Below, in pieces: positions 1-8,404 of a DNA stretch of 64,000 nucleotides. The DNA is from Pirellulimonas nuda (lineage in GTDB: Bacteria > Planctomycetota > Planctomycetia > Pirellulales > Lacipirellulaceae), in assembly GCF_007750855.1 (NCBI RefSeq), contig NZ_CP036291.1, positions 1,860,001 to 1,924,000 of the forward strand. The letters run 5' to 3'. The notes under the pieces are model-generated. The model had not been told where the DNA came from, searched no databases, and saw only the letters and a program-made list of their open reading frames with translations. The position numbers were made by a program, and so were the translations under genes. Each line of letters opens with the position of its first letter. Positions within the stretch are counted from its first letter, which is position 1.

Positions 1-186
1 GAGCCGCGGCAAGTAGTGCTCTGCCAGTTGCTCGAGGGCGCCCGCCCGCTCACGCAGGTCGGCCTGGATGTGAGACTCGAGTTCGGCGGTCCCCCGCGTG
101 TGGCGTTCGGCATCGGAGCGGGCGGCGCGCGCCGCCGACTCGAGCACGCGCAGGACATCGGCGCCGCGGGTGTAGGCGTTTACCAT
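1..186 (-). CDS. Partial helical (coiled-coil) protein, N-terminal part only
   Basis: An open frame starts with ATG at 186 and runs off the left edge of the window, giving 62 residues. The visible part is rich in Arg, Ala, Glu and Leu (for example ADVLRVLESAARAARSDAE) and looks like one long helix or coiled coil. Its start overlaps the end of the upstream gene in ATGGTAA, so the two are almost certainly translationally coupled. I recognise no family from this fragment. The overlap and codon pattern support it being a real gene; its function is unknown. Confidence 0.6.
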   Translation of the reverse strand, partial: MVNAYTRGADVLRVLESAARAARSDAERHTRGTAELESHIQADLRERAGALEQLAEHYLPRL

Positions 187-1142
187 TGCGTGATTTGCCT
201 TCCGCGTGCGACCGGGGCGCCCTCGGCGCCCGACATCTGCACCTCGACGTCTGTCTTGCCGCGTTCTTTGCTTGCGAACACCGCCTCGTCGAGAACGCCG
301 TCGGCCTGCTTGTCCGCGGCGATCCGCTCGAAGACCGCCTCGGGGACCTGCTCGCCCCAGGTGGTGACGGTCTTGAGCTGCCCCGTTTCTGCGTCGCGGA
401 TCTCCATCGGCAGCGGCCGGCCCGCGGAGTCGAGCGCTTGGACGATCACGTACTGGCCACTCACGCGTTTGCCCGATTCGTCCTCGAAGTTCCGCTCCAC
501 GCCCGATCGCGGCTGCTGGACAATCCGCAGCGTGTACTCCTGCTTGAGCGTCGACTCGAGGCTGGCGATCGACGCCAAGACGCTCCGCATGTCTTCGGGC
601 CTGCCCGACTCGCGGAACGCTTCGGCCGACTTGACGAACGAATCGACCCTCGCCTGTACGTCGGGGACGACGGCCATTTCCTGCACCGCCGCGGCGCTTT
701 GTTGGATCTGGCCGAGCAGGTCGTCCGCGATCCGCTCGTTGCGGGCCGTCCCCGGCAGAACGCCGCTGGTTGCGAGCGCCCACCACAGGACGGCGGCCGA
801 GGCGATCCCGACGGCCCATTTGGCGATCGGGCCGCGGCGGACATAGACGCTCGCCGCGAACGTCTCCATCCCCGGCTCTGGCGGCTTGAACTCGTGGAGG
901 TTCTCGAAGTAGGCCGCGATCGCGGCGTCGATCTCTTGCTCGGTCACCGGGTCGCCCGAAACACGGGCCGCCTCCAGCAGCCGCTCTCGCAGCATCTGCT
1001 TGGTTTCGTCGCGGCTGAGCTGCTGCTCGGCAATCCGGCGTTCGCGGCGCAGCGTGCCCGCCACGTCCATGATGCGCGTCATCTCCGCGACGGAAAGCTC
1101 CGCGGCGGCGGGGGGCGGAGCGGTTTGCTGTGCGGCGGGCAT
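180..1142 (-). CDS. DUF6384-like membrane protein
   Basis: 320 residues. The N-terminal ~90 residues are charged and helical (ELSVAEMTRIMDVAGTLRRE). A single hydrophobic segment follows at about residues 107-127 (AKWAVGIASAAVLWWALATS), then a long helical region and a C-terminal beta-rich part (SGQYVIVQALDSAGRPLPM) of about 90 residues. The layout matches the DUF6384 family as I recall it; this family call is from memory and has no known activity. The protein should be anchored in the inner membrane with the C-terminal domain outside. It is divergent from the coiled-coil gene starting at 1280 and coupled to the gene that leaves the window. Confidence 0.65.
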   Translation of the reverse strand: MPAAQQTAPPPAAAELSVAEMTRIMDVAGTLRRERRIAEQQLSRDETKQMLRERLLEAARVSGDPVTEQEIDAAIAAYFENLHEFKPPEPGMETFAASVYVRRGPIAKWAVGIASAAVLWWALATSGVLPGTARNERIADDLLGQIQQSAAAVQEMAVVPDVQARVDSFVKSAEAFRESGRPEDMRSVLASIASLESTLKQEYTLRIVQQPRSGVERNFEDESGKRVSGQYVIVQALDSAGRPLPMEIRDAETGQLKTVTTWGEQVPEAVFERIAADKQADGVLDEAVFASKERGKTDVEVQMSGAEGAPVARGRQITQW

Positions 1143-1152
1143 GCGTTCTCGT

Positions 1153-1184
1153 GGCGAGCCGGCGGCTGACGCCGACGACTCGCC
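1153..1184. repeat. Palindromic intergenic repeat, family B (single unit)
   Basis: The segment GGCGAGCCGGCGGCTGACGC followed by CGACGACTCGCC is quasi-palindromic. It matches the arms of the perfect inverted repeat at 57410-57483 and the copy at 28286-28311. It lies in the divergent gap between the genes at 1142 and 1280. Confidence 0.6.
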
Positions 1185-1279
1185 TTGGGTTCAAAGGATT
1201 CTTGTCGCGGCGCCGCGATTATTGTCTACTTCCGTTGCAGAACCAATTCCCCGTTGTCCCTTTGTCTAGCAGCACCGCT

Positions 1280-2500
1280 ATGGCCTCGCAGACCGCCGTC
1301 AAGACCGAGCCGACCCTCGACGCCAAGTCCGGCTCAGGGTCCGGCATGCAGAAGTACCTCGACCGCGCCAAGGAGGTGCTGGAAAAGTTCGGGCTCAAGC
1401 CGGGCGAAGAGGCCCAGAGCGAGCTGGTCCGCTTGCTGGAAGAGGTCCGGCACGTCGACGAGCCGAAGGTGGTCGCGATCGCCGGCGTCGTGAAGCACAT
1501 GAGCGCCTTCAACCAGTTGGTGCGCGACAACGTAGAAAACATTAATGTCGGCAATCGCTACCTCGACATCAGCCAGGCGTTCGACTCGATCCGCGAAGAC
1601 TCAAAGCGGCTGATCGCCCAACTCGACGACGGCAAGATCAATTTCACCGAGCGGATGAGCAACCGCTGGATGAACCTCCGCCGCGGCTCGCCCCACTCAC
1701 GGTTCGAGAAGATCGTCGACACCTACCAGGACGTCTGCAAAGACACCAAGGACCAGTTGGTCCGCGAGCAGCAGATCATGGACGGCTACATCGACTTCCG
1801 CTTCGCACTGAAGGAGGCCGAGGTGCTGGCGCGTGAGGTGCTCGAAGAGCAGATCCCCCACCTCGAAGCGGCCAAGGCCGCCCTCGCCGCGGCCCAGCAG
1901 GCCGTGAACGACTACAAGGGGGACGACGAGAGCCAACAATCGCGGCTCGAGCTGGCCCGCGACGAGGCGAACGACGCCTACCAACGCGAAGACCGCGTCT
2001 ACCAGTTGTTGAAGGACATCGCCGAGAACCTCTCGATCGGCTACGACGTCGGCGAGACGCTGGTCACCAAGCTGAAGCAGACGCACGACGTGAAGGACCA
2101 GGTCTACCGCCGCGCGGTGACCTTCTTCACCACCAACGAGCACGTCTTCACGATCCTCGGCACCGTCTACACCAGCCAGCAGGGGCTGCACGAAGCGACG
2201 CAAAGCACCGAGGCGCTCAAGGAAGGGGTCAACAAGAGCCTAGAAGACGTCGCGGTGCTCGGCCGCGAGCTAGAACGCGCCGCCCTCAAGGCGGGCTACG
2301 GCAGCACGGTGAGCCCGGAGTCGCTAGAAAAGCTCGTCAGGGCGATCAGTGACTACCAGATCGAGTCGCTGCAGATGGTGGCAGAGCTCCGCAAAGAGAG
2401 CGAAGAAAACGCCCGTCAGATCCGCAAGGTGGTGGAAGAGGGCAAACGCCGCTACCAAGAGACGCTGGGCAAGTTCGCCCTCGGCCAAGACTTGCAGTAG
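1280..2500 (+). CDS. Helical coiled-coil protein, distantly TelA-like
   Basis: I place the start at the ATG at 1280 (MASQTAVKTEP), giving 406 residues; an upstream in-frame extension to 1130 would run through the divergent promoter and a repeat. The protein is almost entirely alpha-helical, soluble and charged, with no signal peptide. The C-terminal half (TVYTSQQGLHEATQSTEALK and onward) resembles the helical array of TelA/toxic-anion-resistance proteins, but the match is loose. TelA-like proteins often sit beside small membrane proteins, which fits the divergent DUF6384-like gene. Alternative: an unrelated planctomycete coiled-coil protein. Gene certain, family uncertain. Confidence 0.7.
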   Translation: MASQTAVKTEPTLDAKSGSGSGMQKYLDRAKEVLEKFGLKPGEEAQSELVRLLEEVRHVDEPKVVAIAGVVKHMSAFNQLVRDNVENINVGNRYLDISQAFDSIREDSKRLIAQLDDGKINFTERMSNRWMNLRRGSPHSRFEKIVDTYQDVCKDTKDQLVREQQIMDGYIDFRFALKEAEVLAREVLEEQIPHLEAAKAALAAAQQAVNDYKGDDESQQSRLELARDEANDAYQREDRVYQLLKDIAENLSIGYDVGETLVTKLKQTHDVKDQVYRRAVTFFTTNEHVFTILGTVYTSQQGLHEATQSTEALKEGVNKSLEDVAVLGRELERAALKAGYGSTVSPESLEKLVRAISDYQIESLQMVAELRKESEENARQIRKVVEEGKRRYQETLGKFALGQDLQ

Positions 2501-2515
2501 CGGCTCGACCGTGCG

Positions 2516-2544
2516 AATAGCCGACGGGCTCCGCCCCGTCGGCG
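2516..2544. repeat. REP-like palindrome, family A, at convergent gene ends
   Basis: AATAGCCGACGGGCTCCGCC is followed by CCGTCGGCG. It folds as CCGACGGG (2521-2528), loop CTCCGC, CCCGTCGG (2535-2542). It sits between two convergent genes (ends at 2500 and 2549), where it could act as a bidirectional terminator, although there is no T-tract. Related copies are at 41903-41994 and 60339-60427. Confidence 0.65.
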
Positions 2545-2548
2545 TGCG

Positions 2549-2776
2549 TCACAACATCGTGACAACAATCCACAGCACGATCAGCGCCACCACCGCGTAA
2601 CCCATCCAGGCGAGCATCCGCGGCTGCCGCTCGCTCCACGACTGGCCCCCGGCTTCTCCGTCAACAAACCAGTGGCCGCACTCGGGGCACTGGTCCGCGT
2701 CCGAGTAGACCTGGGCGCCGCACTCCGGGCAGGGGTCGGTCGCGTCGTCGTCCGGTTCGTCCCAGTCTTCAGCCAC
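2549..2776 (-). CDS. Small zinc-ribbon membrane protein
   Basis: 75 residues from a GTG start at 2776. After an acidic N-terminus come two CPECG knuckles (CPECGAQVYSDADQCPECGH), a classic zinc-ribbon with four Cys ligands, and then a C-terminal transmembrane helix (AVVALIVLWIVVTML). The GTG overlaps the stop of the upstream oxidase gene (GTGGCTGA), so translation is coupled; this decided the start over a longer in-frame reading. Likely a membrane-tethered zinc-ribbon protein of unknown role, of a kind common in Planctomycetes. Confidence 0.7.
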   Translation of the reverse strand: MAEDWDEPDDDATDPCPECGAQVYSDADQCPECGHWFVDGEAGGQSWSERQPRMLAWMGYAVVALIVLWIVVTML

Positions 2777-3899
2777 GTTGCACCCTACCTGCTGTGGCGA
2801 AGCGGGAAAGCCCCAGGAAGCCGACCGGCAGCGGACTGGCGCCGTCGATGGCCAGGTCCGCCAGCGCCTCGCCCAGCACCGGCGCAAACTTAAAGCCGTG
2901 GCCGCTCAGCCCGGCCGCGAAGACGACGCGTGGCTCGTGAGGCCAGTGATCGACGATAAAGTGCTCGTCCGGGCTCATCGTGTACAGGCAGACCGCATGG
3001 TCGGTCCGGCGCTGCGTCACCGCGGGAATGCAAGCAGAGACGAAGCTCTTCAAATCCGCTTCCTCTTGTAGGTCGATCGAGCGGTCGACCAACAGCGGAT
3101 CATCGACCGGCTGCCCGCCGGCGTGATCGCCCACTTTCACGCCCCGTGCGTCGAACGACGGGAGACCGTAATAGACCCCGCTCGGCAACTCGAACAAGAA
3201 CGGCGGCATCAGGCTCGCATCGGCGGCCGGGTCCGATCCGAACCAGAACAGGCTTTTGCGACGGACCCGCAGCGGGACGCCCATCTCTCCGAGCATCGCG
3301 CACGCCCACGGACCGACCGTAATCACCAAGCGACCAGCCCGGTACGCGCCGCCGCTGGTCTGCACGCTGAAGCCGTCCCCCTCTGGGACCCAACCAAGAA
3401 CCTCGGTGTCGACTACCAGCTCCGCCCCCAGCGTCCGCGCCGCCTTGAGGCACGACTCGACGCAGCGTTCGACAAAGAGGACCCCGCCGGTCGGCTCAAA
3501 GACGCCGGCGCAGCCCTCGGGCACGCGGAACTGCGGCCAGCGGTCGCCGACCGGCTCGATCGGCAGCCCGTGTGTGCTAGCCGCACGCTTGACGCCCGGG
3601 ACGACCACCCCGTCGGCTGGTCCGAACTCTACCAGGCCCGTAGGGCAGAACAGCTTGGCGCCCGACTCGGCTTCTAGCTCGGCCCATAACGCATACGAAC
3701 GCAAGGCCAACGGCACGTAGTCGGGGTGCTCGAAGTAGGCCTGGCGGATCATCCGCGTGTGGCCGTGAGAGCTGCCGTGGGAGTGGGGCGGGGCAAAGCG
3801 ATCGATCCCCAACACGCGGAGTCCACGCCGCGCCAGTCGCCACATCGCGGCGCTGCCGACCCCGCCGGCGCCGATCACGATGGCGTCGTAGCTCGGCAT
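2769..3899 (-). CDS. solA: FAD-dependent N-methyl-amino-acid oxidase (sarcosine oxidase / SolA type)
   Basis: 376 residues. The N-terminus has the dinucleotide-binding motif AIVIGAGGVGSAAMW (GxGxxG at residues 10-15), followed by the DAO-family signature SHGSSHGHTRMIRQAY. Near the C-terminus, HAVCLYTMSPDEHF contains the Cys that covalently holds FAD in monomeric sarcosine oxidase and N-methyltryptophan oxidase, and GHGFKFAPVLGEALA is the usual end of the FAD domain. It should oxidatively demethylate an N-methyl amino acid, releasing formaldehyde and H2O2 in the cytoplasm. Exact substrate cannot be told. The zinc-ribbon gene downstream overlaps its stop. Confidence 0.88.
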   Translation of the reverse strand: MPSYDAIVIGAGGVGSAAMWRLARRGLRVLGIDRFAPPHSHGSSHGHTRMIRQAYFEHPDYVPLALRSYALWAELEAESGAKLFCPTGLVEFGPADGVVVPGVKRAASTHGLPIEPVGDRWPQFRVPEGCAGVFEPTGGVLFVERCVESCLKAARTLGAELVVDTEVLGWVPEGDGFSVQTSGGAYRAGRLVITVGPWACAMLGEMGVPLRVRRKSLFWFGSDPAADASLMPPFLFELPSGVYYGLPSFDARGVKVGDHAGGQPVDDPLLVDRSIDLQEEADLKSFVSACIPAVTQRRTDHAVCLYTMSPDEHFIVDHWPHEPRVVFAAGLSGHGFKFAPVLGEALADLAIDGASPLPVGFLGLSRFATAGRVQRG

Positions 3900-3927
3900 G
3901 GCCTTGCGAGGTAGGAGGGACCCAGGC

Positions 3928-4530
3928 CTACCAGTGGTGGTGGTGGCCGCGACCGTAGTGGGCGCCGTAAATCACCTGCACCCGCGGGCGAGGCGGAGCT
4001 ACATAATACACCGGGGCGGGCGCGTAGTGGCGTTCGACGATTACCGGTTGCGGCGCCGACTGGTAGACGGGCGGGCCGCCGACCGGGGCGTGCTGCATCG
4101 CGGAGATCACCGGCTCGCTCACACCTGCCTGGTGGAGCTGGATGATGTCGGCTACTTCCAGACGGCGTTGGACGCCGCGTTGACTAACCTGATTCACAAC
4201 CAGCGAGTCCGAGAGACCACTGCGGCACATCGCCACCACGTCGGCGGTAGAGACCGCGGCCTGCACGGCCACGGCGCGTTGCTGCTGGGCGTAGTAGCGG
4301 GCCTGCTCTTGCTCTTTGTCCTTGGCGTTGCCAAAGACGGCCCCGACTCCGGCGCCAACCAAGCCGCCGATCGCCGCGCCGGCGCCGGCCTCGCCGTTGT
4401 GGTCGCCGATCAGGGCGCCCGCAATCGCGCCGGTCACGCCGCCTACCGCGGCCCCACGCTGCGTGTTCTGCGCAACCGCCGGCGACGCGGAAACGGCACA
4501 CGCCAACAGCAATCCAACAAAAGCTCGCAT
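3928..4530 (-). CDS. Secreted glycine-zipper protein
   Basis: 200 residues. A signal peptide (MRAFVGLLLACAVSASPAVA) is followed by a glycine-zipper region (GGVTGAIAGALIGDHNGEAG and GAAIGGLVGAGVGAVFG), a Gln/Ala-rich helix, a conserved central part (DVVAMCRSGLSDSLVVNQV), and a Pro/Tyr-rich tail ending in a His cluster (GRGHHHHW). Glycine zippers of this YMGG/17-kDa-antigen kind mediate membrane association. The His-rich end could bind metal, but this is a guess. It stands alone between the oxidase gene and a long gap. Confidence 0.75.
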   Translation of the reverse strand: MRAFVGLLLACAVSASPAVAQNTQRGAAVGGVTGAIAGALIGDHNGEAGAGAAIGGLVGAGVGAVFGNAKDKEQEQARYYAQQQRAVAVQAAVSTADVVAMCRSGLSDSLVVNQVSQRGVQRRLEVADIIQLHQAGVSEPVISAMQHAPVGGPPVYQSAPQPVIVERHYAPAPVYYVAPPRPRVQVIYGAHYGRGHHHHW

Positions 4531-4819
4531 GGCATCCTCGGTGGGATCTAGGCCCGGACCGCGCGTAGGTGCGCGGCCGCGGCGCAGTGCTTCTTAGGGG
4601 ATATCGGCGGACCGGGCCACGGCAGTTGAGCGGGTCTATTGGGCCATGGCGCCAGCTTCGCCGCAGGCGGTCTGTCCGCTGCGACCGTTACCGTTTCACA
4701 CGATTGCGGCAACTCACTGCCGGCACGGCCCAGAAGCCCGGCGCCGTGGCGCCCGGCAGCGACGATCTCCACTCGGTCGGCCGCCTATCCCACCCCCCCC
4801 ATCCGCCGAGCCAACCCGC

Positions 4820-4993
4820 ATGGCTATTGCAAACACCGCCGAAGAGGCCCGTTCGATGTTGCTAGCAAGGATGGAGACGCGTCTTCAATCGTTGCTGAGC
4901 GAGCTGGATAGCCTGAACCAGCGGATCGAGCAATCGGTCGCCAAGCTAACGCCCGTCGACTGCGAAGCGTTGGGTCGGGCGCAAGCGGCGTAG
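4820..4993 (+). CDS. Possible small helical protein
   Basis: A 57-residue frame (MAIANTAEEARSMLLARMET and onward) that is Ala/Leu/Glu-rich with heptad-like spacing, so it could form a short coiled coil. Its composition is more protein-like than the other short frames here, but there is no clear Shine-Dalgarno sequence. A GGCGGAC-GAGA-GTCCGCC hairpin follows at 5036-5053. I recognise no family. The rest of the gap from 4531 to 5127 holds nothing else I can support. Confidence 0.35.
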   Translation: MAIANTAEEARSMLLARMETRLQSLLSELDSLNQRIEQSVAKLTPVDCEALGRAQAA

Positions 4994-5127
4994 ATTCTCG
5001 GCAGCGCGACGCCGGCGCCACTTCCACGACCGAGCGGCGGACGAGAGTCCGCCGAGCGTACACCAAGCGACTACCCGCCCGGCCCTCGAAGCGCCGCGCC
5101 GCAAGAATACCGCAGGGCGCCAATAGA

Positions 5128-5164
5128 CACCGCCCGCCTGTCTCATCGAGACAGGCGGGCGGTG
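5128..5164. terminator. Perfect 17-bp hairpin, probable terminator
   Basis: CACCGCCCGCCTGTCTC (5128-5144), a three-base loop ATC, and the exact reverse complement (5148-5164). On the plus strand it is followed by TTGTTTTCTTG, so it looks like an intrinsic terminator for plus-strand transcripts. On the minus strand it lies just downstream of the cold-shock gene and may end that transcript too. Confidence 0.7.
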
Positions 5165-5204
5165 CTGTACGTTCAGTATTTGTTTTCTTGCCTAGACGGG
5201 CGGA

Positions 5205-5402
5205 CTAGCCGACCACCTTGACGGTTTCAGCCCGCGGGCCCTTGGGGCCACGGCCTTCGGTGTATTCAACCGACTGCCCGATCTGCAGCTCGTCGAACAT
5301 TCCGCCTTCCACCGCCGAGTGGTGGAAGAACAGGTCGCCCTTCTCGCTGGAGATGAACCCGAAACCCTTGTCCGTCAACTTCTTGATTTTGCCTTCAGCC
5401 AC
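5205..5402 (-). CDS. Cold-shock domain protein (CspA family)
   Basis: 65 residues from a GTG start at 5402, with GGAGAG upstream. It is one complete cold-shock domain: RNP1 is KGFGFIS (residues 12-18), RNP2 is DLFFHHSAV (residues 23-31), and the C-terminal strand is GPKGPRAETVKVV. Such proteins bind single-stranded RNA and DNA and act as RNA chaperones in the cytoplasm. The gene is monocistronic, with a strong hairpin 40 bases beyond its stop and about 700 gene-free bases upstream that may contain a long leader. Confidence 0.95.
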   Translation of the reverse strand: MAEGKIKKLTDKGFGFISSEKGDLFFHHSAVEGGMFDELQIGQSVEYTEGRGPKGPRAETVKVVG

Positions 5403-6115
5403 GAAACTAACTCTCCGAGCACGTTTGTGAAATCGCAGGCAGCAGAGCCGTGCCCCACCCGCTGCCCTAGCGCATCAACACCCCCCAAGTACAACTCGAT
5501 AGCGGGGGCGGTACCTTAGGGAGCAGAAGGGGCCGAAACCGCCGCGCCCGAGCCACGAATGGCTCGACCCGTGATTTGGCCCATCTAAGGACGACGCGAG
5601 AGAAACCCAACATGGCCGCTAACCGGTAGCTAGTGCCAACAAGAGTGGTCTCAGACGAAATCTTTCGAAGGGCCGGAACAAACGACAGCCGGTTGGCTGG
5701 CATCCGCTTGGTCGCCTTCACTCTCCAAAGTGCAAAGGAAGCTTAGCACACTCGGGCGGACAGGTCAATCTTTCTATTGCGGGTTTTTCCCGGGTTTGGC
5801 GCCACGTATTCGGTTTTTTGACGCAATCTTCCGCCCGGTCTGGTCTGCGTGTCCGCCGCACCCCGGCTCCAAATTGCGGCAAATCGAGGCCGAGTCTGGC
5901 CCAGGGAAGAGAGAAGTCGGTGACCAAACGCCCTTGATCGCTCTGGCCGCGGCTGGGGCGTGCCGGTCCGCCCAAGAATCTGGCCGGATTGGGCGATGTT
6001 GGTCGTGCGCCTTGGACCGCAGCGGCGTTCTAGGCGTGAAGGGCCCGTTGGCCCTATAATTACCCGCCAAGGCGAGCAGCCGCCGCCACGCTTAACCCCC
6101 GAGGAACCGTTAGCC
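5403..6115. other. Gene-free stretch between the cold-shock gene and a secreted-protein gene
   Basis: About 710 bases separate two divergent genes. Frames here are short, have poor composition and match nothing I know. The part next to the cold-shock gene may be its leader, as csp genes often have long structured 5' UTRs. The far end holds the promoter-like TATAAT at 6055-6060. A small RNA could be encoded but I see no recognisable one. Confidence 0.4.
6055..6060 (+). promoter_or_regulatory. Possible -10 element for the secreted Gly/Tyr-rich protein gene
   Basis: An exact TATAAT lies 56 bases before the ATG at 6116. No good -35 box is seen at the usual distance, so this is only a candidate. 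A GAGGA Shine-Dalgarno at 6101-6105 precedes the start codon. Confidence 0.35.
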
Positions 6116-6979
6116 ATGTCACGCCAGTCGCTTTTTGTAGGATTCCTGTCGCTTGCTTCCTGCGCCGCAATGGCCAGCAACTGCTTGGGCCAGGTCAGCG
6201 TGGGCGTGGGACGAGGCGTTTCTGTACGAACCCCGTACGTTGGCGTCGGGGTTGCGCCCTGGGGAGGCGTACGAGTTAACGCGCCGGGCGCCGTGGTCCG
6301 CACACCCGGCTACTACTACGGGCCGCGGCGGGTGGTGGTTGGCGCCCCGTACGGCGCCTACGGGTACCGGGGATTCGGCGGCTACTACGGCGGGCGGACC
6401 GTGGTCACTGCCGGCCCAGGCTATGCGGTCGAATCGACCGAAATCGCCTCACCGACGCCCGCGTCGGGCGTCGTTACCGCCAGCGCAGCCATGAGTTCCG
6501 CTCCGCCCGCGTCCCCCATGCCCCCAAAACTCAGTTCGCTTTCGGTGGATGAGCTCGGGGCGCTGCTTGTGGATGCTTCTGCGTCCTTGCACGCCAGGCT
6601 CGACCTGTTCGACGGAGGCGAGGGTTGGCAGTCGTACTTCGAAACCTCCGCGAACGGATGGACTTCCGAGAACGCCACCGACAAGCTGCTCCGCCGTTTC
6701 GACTCGGTGAGCCGACAAAGTGAGTTTTCGATGATCGCCCAGTTGCCCGAATTCCAGGCCGTCCACGAGATCCTGGCCGCCTATGCGGCGAAGCTCGCCG
6801 AGCCGACCCCCACGGTTCCGCCTGCTCCGTCGGCCGGGGTGTCGGTTGATGTCAAAGCCCGTGGCGCCAATGTTTCTGTGCGTTCGGGCGCCGAGTCCAT
6901 CCCCGCACCGGCAGCCTCGAAGGGCGGCGCGAAGGCTTCGCCGGCCAGCGAGCGTTCGGTGCTGATCGATGTCAGATAG
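6116..6979 (+). CDS. Secreted Gly/Tyr-rich protein of unknown function
   Basis: 287 residues from the ATG at 6116, chosen because GAGGA lies 10 bases upstream and the protein then begins with a signal peptide (MSRQSLFVGFLSLASCAAMA). The mature N-terminal third is rich in Gly, Tyr, Arg and Val (GYRGFGGYYGGRTV). After a low-complexity linker there is a compact domain at about residues 130-230 (LSSLSVDELGALLVDASASL; GWTSENATDKLLRRFD) that looks folded and helical. The C-terminus is disordered. Function unknown; probably exported to the periplasm or surface. Confidence 0.75.
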   Translation: MSRQSLFVGFLSLASCAAMASNCLGQVSVGVGRGVSVRTPYVGVGVAPWGGVRVNAPGAVVRTPGYYYGPRRVVVGAPYGAYGYRGFGGYYGGRTVVTAGPGYAVESTEIASPTPASGVVTASAAMSSAPPASPMPPKLSSLSVDELGALLVDASASLHARLDLFDGGEGWQSYFETSANGWTSENATDKLLRRFDSVSRQSEFSMIAQLPEFQAVHEILAAYAAKLAEPTPTVPPAPSAGVSVDVKARGANVSVRSGAESIPAPAASKGGAKASPASERSVLIDVR

Positions 6980-7020
6980 CGGTGTGCGGTAGAACGCCGC
7001 GCCGCTGAGCGAGTCATGCA

Positions 7021-7060
7021 AAAACGCCCCGTCTTTCACCCATGAAAGACGGGGTGTTTT
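7021..7060. terminator. Bidirectional intrinsic terminator
   Basis: AAAACGCCCCGTCTTTCA (7021-7038), loop CCCA, then TGAAAGACGGGGTGTTTT (7043-7060). Both strands have an A-tract before and a T-tract after the stem. It lies between the convergent genes ending at 6979 and 7088 and can serve both. Confidence 0.85.
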
Positions 7061-7087
7061 GCGTGACCGCTTCGGTAATTGGGCGCG

Positions 7088-8404
7088 TCAGGACCCGTGG
7101 GAGCGAGCCTGCTCTGCGTCGCCATCAGCACGGTCGTAGATCAGGAAGGGCGCCCTCCGCTGGCGGAACGCATCAACGCCCTCGTCCGCCAACCGTCGCA
7201 ACTCGGCCAAGCCGCCTCCGCTGAGCACTTCGTCACGGATGCTCTCGCTGCCGAGCAGGCGGTTGAACGCCGCGGGGTCCCAGTCGTCCGGGTAGAGCCG
7301 CCGCAGCACGCAAGCGATCGCCAGCCCCACGTCCACGGTCGGGAGGGAGTCGCTGTCGGTAATGATCAGGTCGGCGCCGCCGCACCGCACGTCGGCGTGC
7401 TTGCTGGAGTTTGGCGTGAAGTAACGCGGCACGGCGACCAGTCCCGGAACCGCTTCTGCGTTTAACGCAGCGGCAAACTCCCAAGGATCGACCCACGGCG
7501 CGCCGAATACTTCGAATGGGGTGTCCGTGCCGCGGCCGACCGACACGTTGGTTGTTTCCAGGATGCCAACGCCGGGGTAGAGCTGCGCCGCAGTGAGCCG
7601 ACGCATGTTGGGGGACGGATCGACCCACAGCAGGCGGGTCTCGTCCCACAGGCCAGACGGGCGCCACCCCGCCATCGGAACGACCACAAGATCGAGCTTC
7701 AACCCTTCATCGGCGGCGAACATCTTCGCCAGTTCTCCCGCGGTCATCCCGTGCACAATCGGCAGGGAGTGCGCCGCCACAAACGATTCGGCGTCGTCGT
7801 CAAGCATCGGGCCCTCGACCCGCACGCCCCCCAGGGGGTTGGGGCGGTCGAGCACCACAAACCGCAGCCCACCCTCTGCCGCGGCTTCCATCGCCAGCTT
7901 CATTGTCGAAACGTAGGTGTAGAATCGCGCGCCGATGTCCTGGATGTCGAAAACCAGCACGTCCAGGTCCGCCAACTGCTCGGCGGACGGCTTGCGGCGT
8001 TCTCCGTACAGGCTGGCGATTGGCAGGCCCGTGGCGGAATCGACGTCATTGCCGATGTCGCTTTGGTCGAGCAGTCCCTGGGCGCCGTGCTCCGGGCTGA
8101 ACAAACGGACCAGCTCAACGCCGGGCGCCGTGGCCAGCACGTCGATCGTGCGGCGGCCCTGCCGGTCGAGGCCGGTGTGGTTGGTAATCAGCCCGACCTT
8201 TTTGCCGGCCAGCGGCGCGAACCCCTGTTCGCGGAGGGTATCGATCCCCAGTCGCACTCGGCTTCCGGGACCGCCCGGTGCTGCTAGCGGCGGGTCGGCC
8301 AGCGCCGGGGACATCCAGGCCAATAACATCCAGGCCAGTAACGTCCCCGCCACACAAACGCGGCGTAGCACGGTCATTGGAGAACTTTTTCGGTTTGATT
8401 GCAT
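7088..8404 (-). CDS. namZ: DUF1343 family exo-beta-N-acetylmuramidase (NamZ type)
   Basis: 438 residues from the ATG at 8404; an ATG at 8407 overlaps the upstream stop and a third in-frame ATG is at 8377. GGAG lies five bases before 8404. A signal peptide (VAGTLLAWMLLAWMSPALA) shows export. The DUF1343 hallmarks are present: KVGLITNHTGLDRQGRR, LFSPEHGAQG, VLVFDIQDIGARFYTY, DRPNPLGG, and VSVGRGTDTPFEVFGAPW. NamZ enzymes remove MurNAc from the non-reducing end of peptidoglycan fragments, so the role is cell-wall turnover or scavenging. It is coupled to the DUF1559 gene upstream. Confidence 0.88.
   Translation of the reverse strand: MQSNRKSSPMTVLRRVCVAGTLLAWMLLAWMSPALADPPLAAPGGPGSRVRLGIDTLREQGFAPLAGKKVGLITNHTGLDRQGRRTIDVLATAPGVELVRLFSPEHGAQGLLDQSDIGNDVDSATGLPIASLYGERRKPSAEQLADLDVLVFDIQDIGARFYTYVSTMKLAMEAAAEGGLRFVVLDRPNPLGGVRVEGPMLDDDAESFVAAHSLPIVHGMTAGELAKMFAADEGLKLDLVVVPMAGWRPSGLWDETRLLWVDPSPNMRRLTAAQLYPGVGILETTNVSVGRGTDTPFEVFGAPWVDPWEFAAALNAEAVPGLVAVPRYFTPNSSKHADVRCGGADLIITDSDSLPTVDVGLAIACVLRRLYPDDWDPAAFNRLLGSESIRDEVLSGGGLAELRRLADEGVDAFRQRRAPFLIYDRADGDAEQARSHGS

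Noticed and set aside
1130..1279. N-terminal extension of the TelA-like protein
   Set aside because: It would run through the divergent promoter region and a family B repeat; the peptide (Arg-rich) does not look coding. ATG at 1280 is preferred.
5467..5721. An 84-residue frame upstream of the cold-shock gene
   Set aside because: No Shine-Dalgarno, no recognisable motif, and the composition fits random frame use in a leader region.
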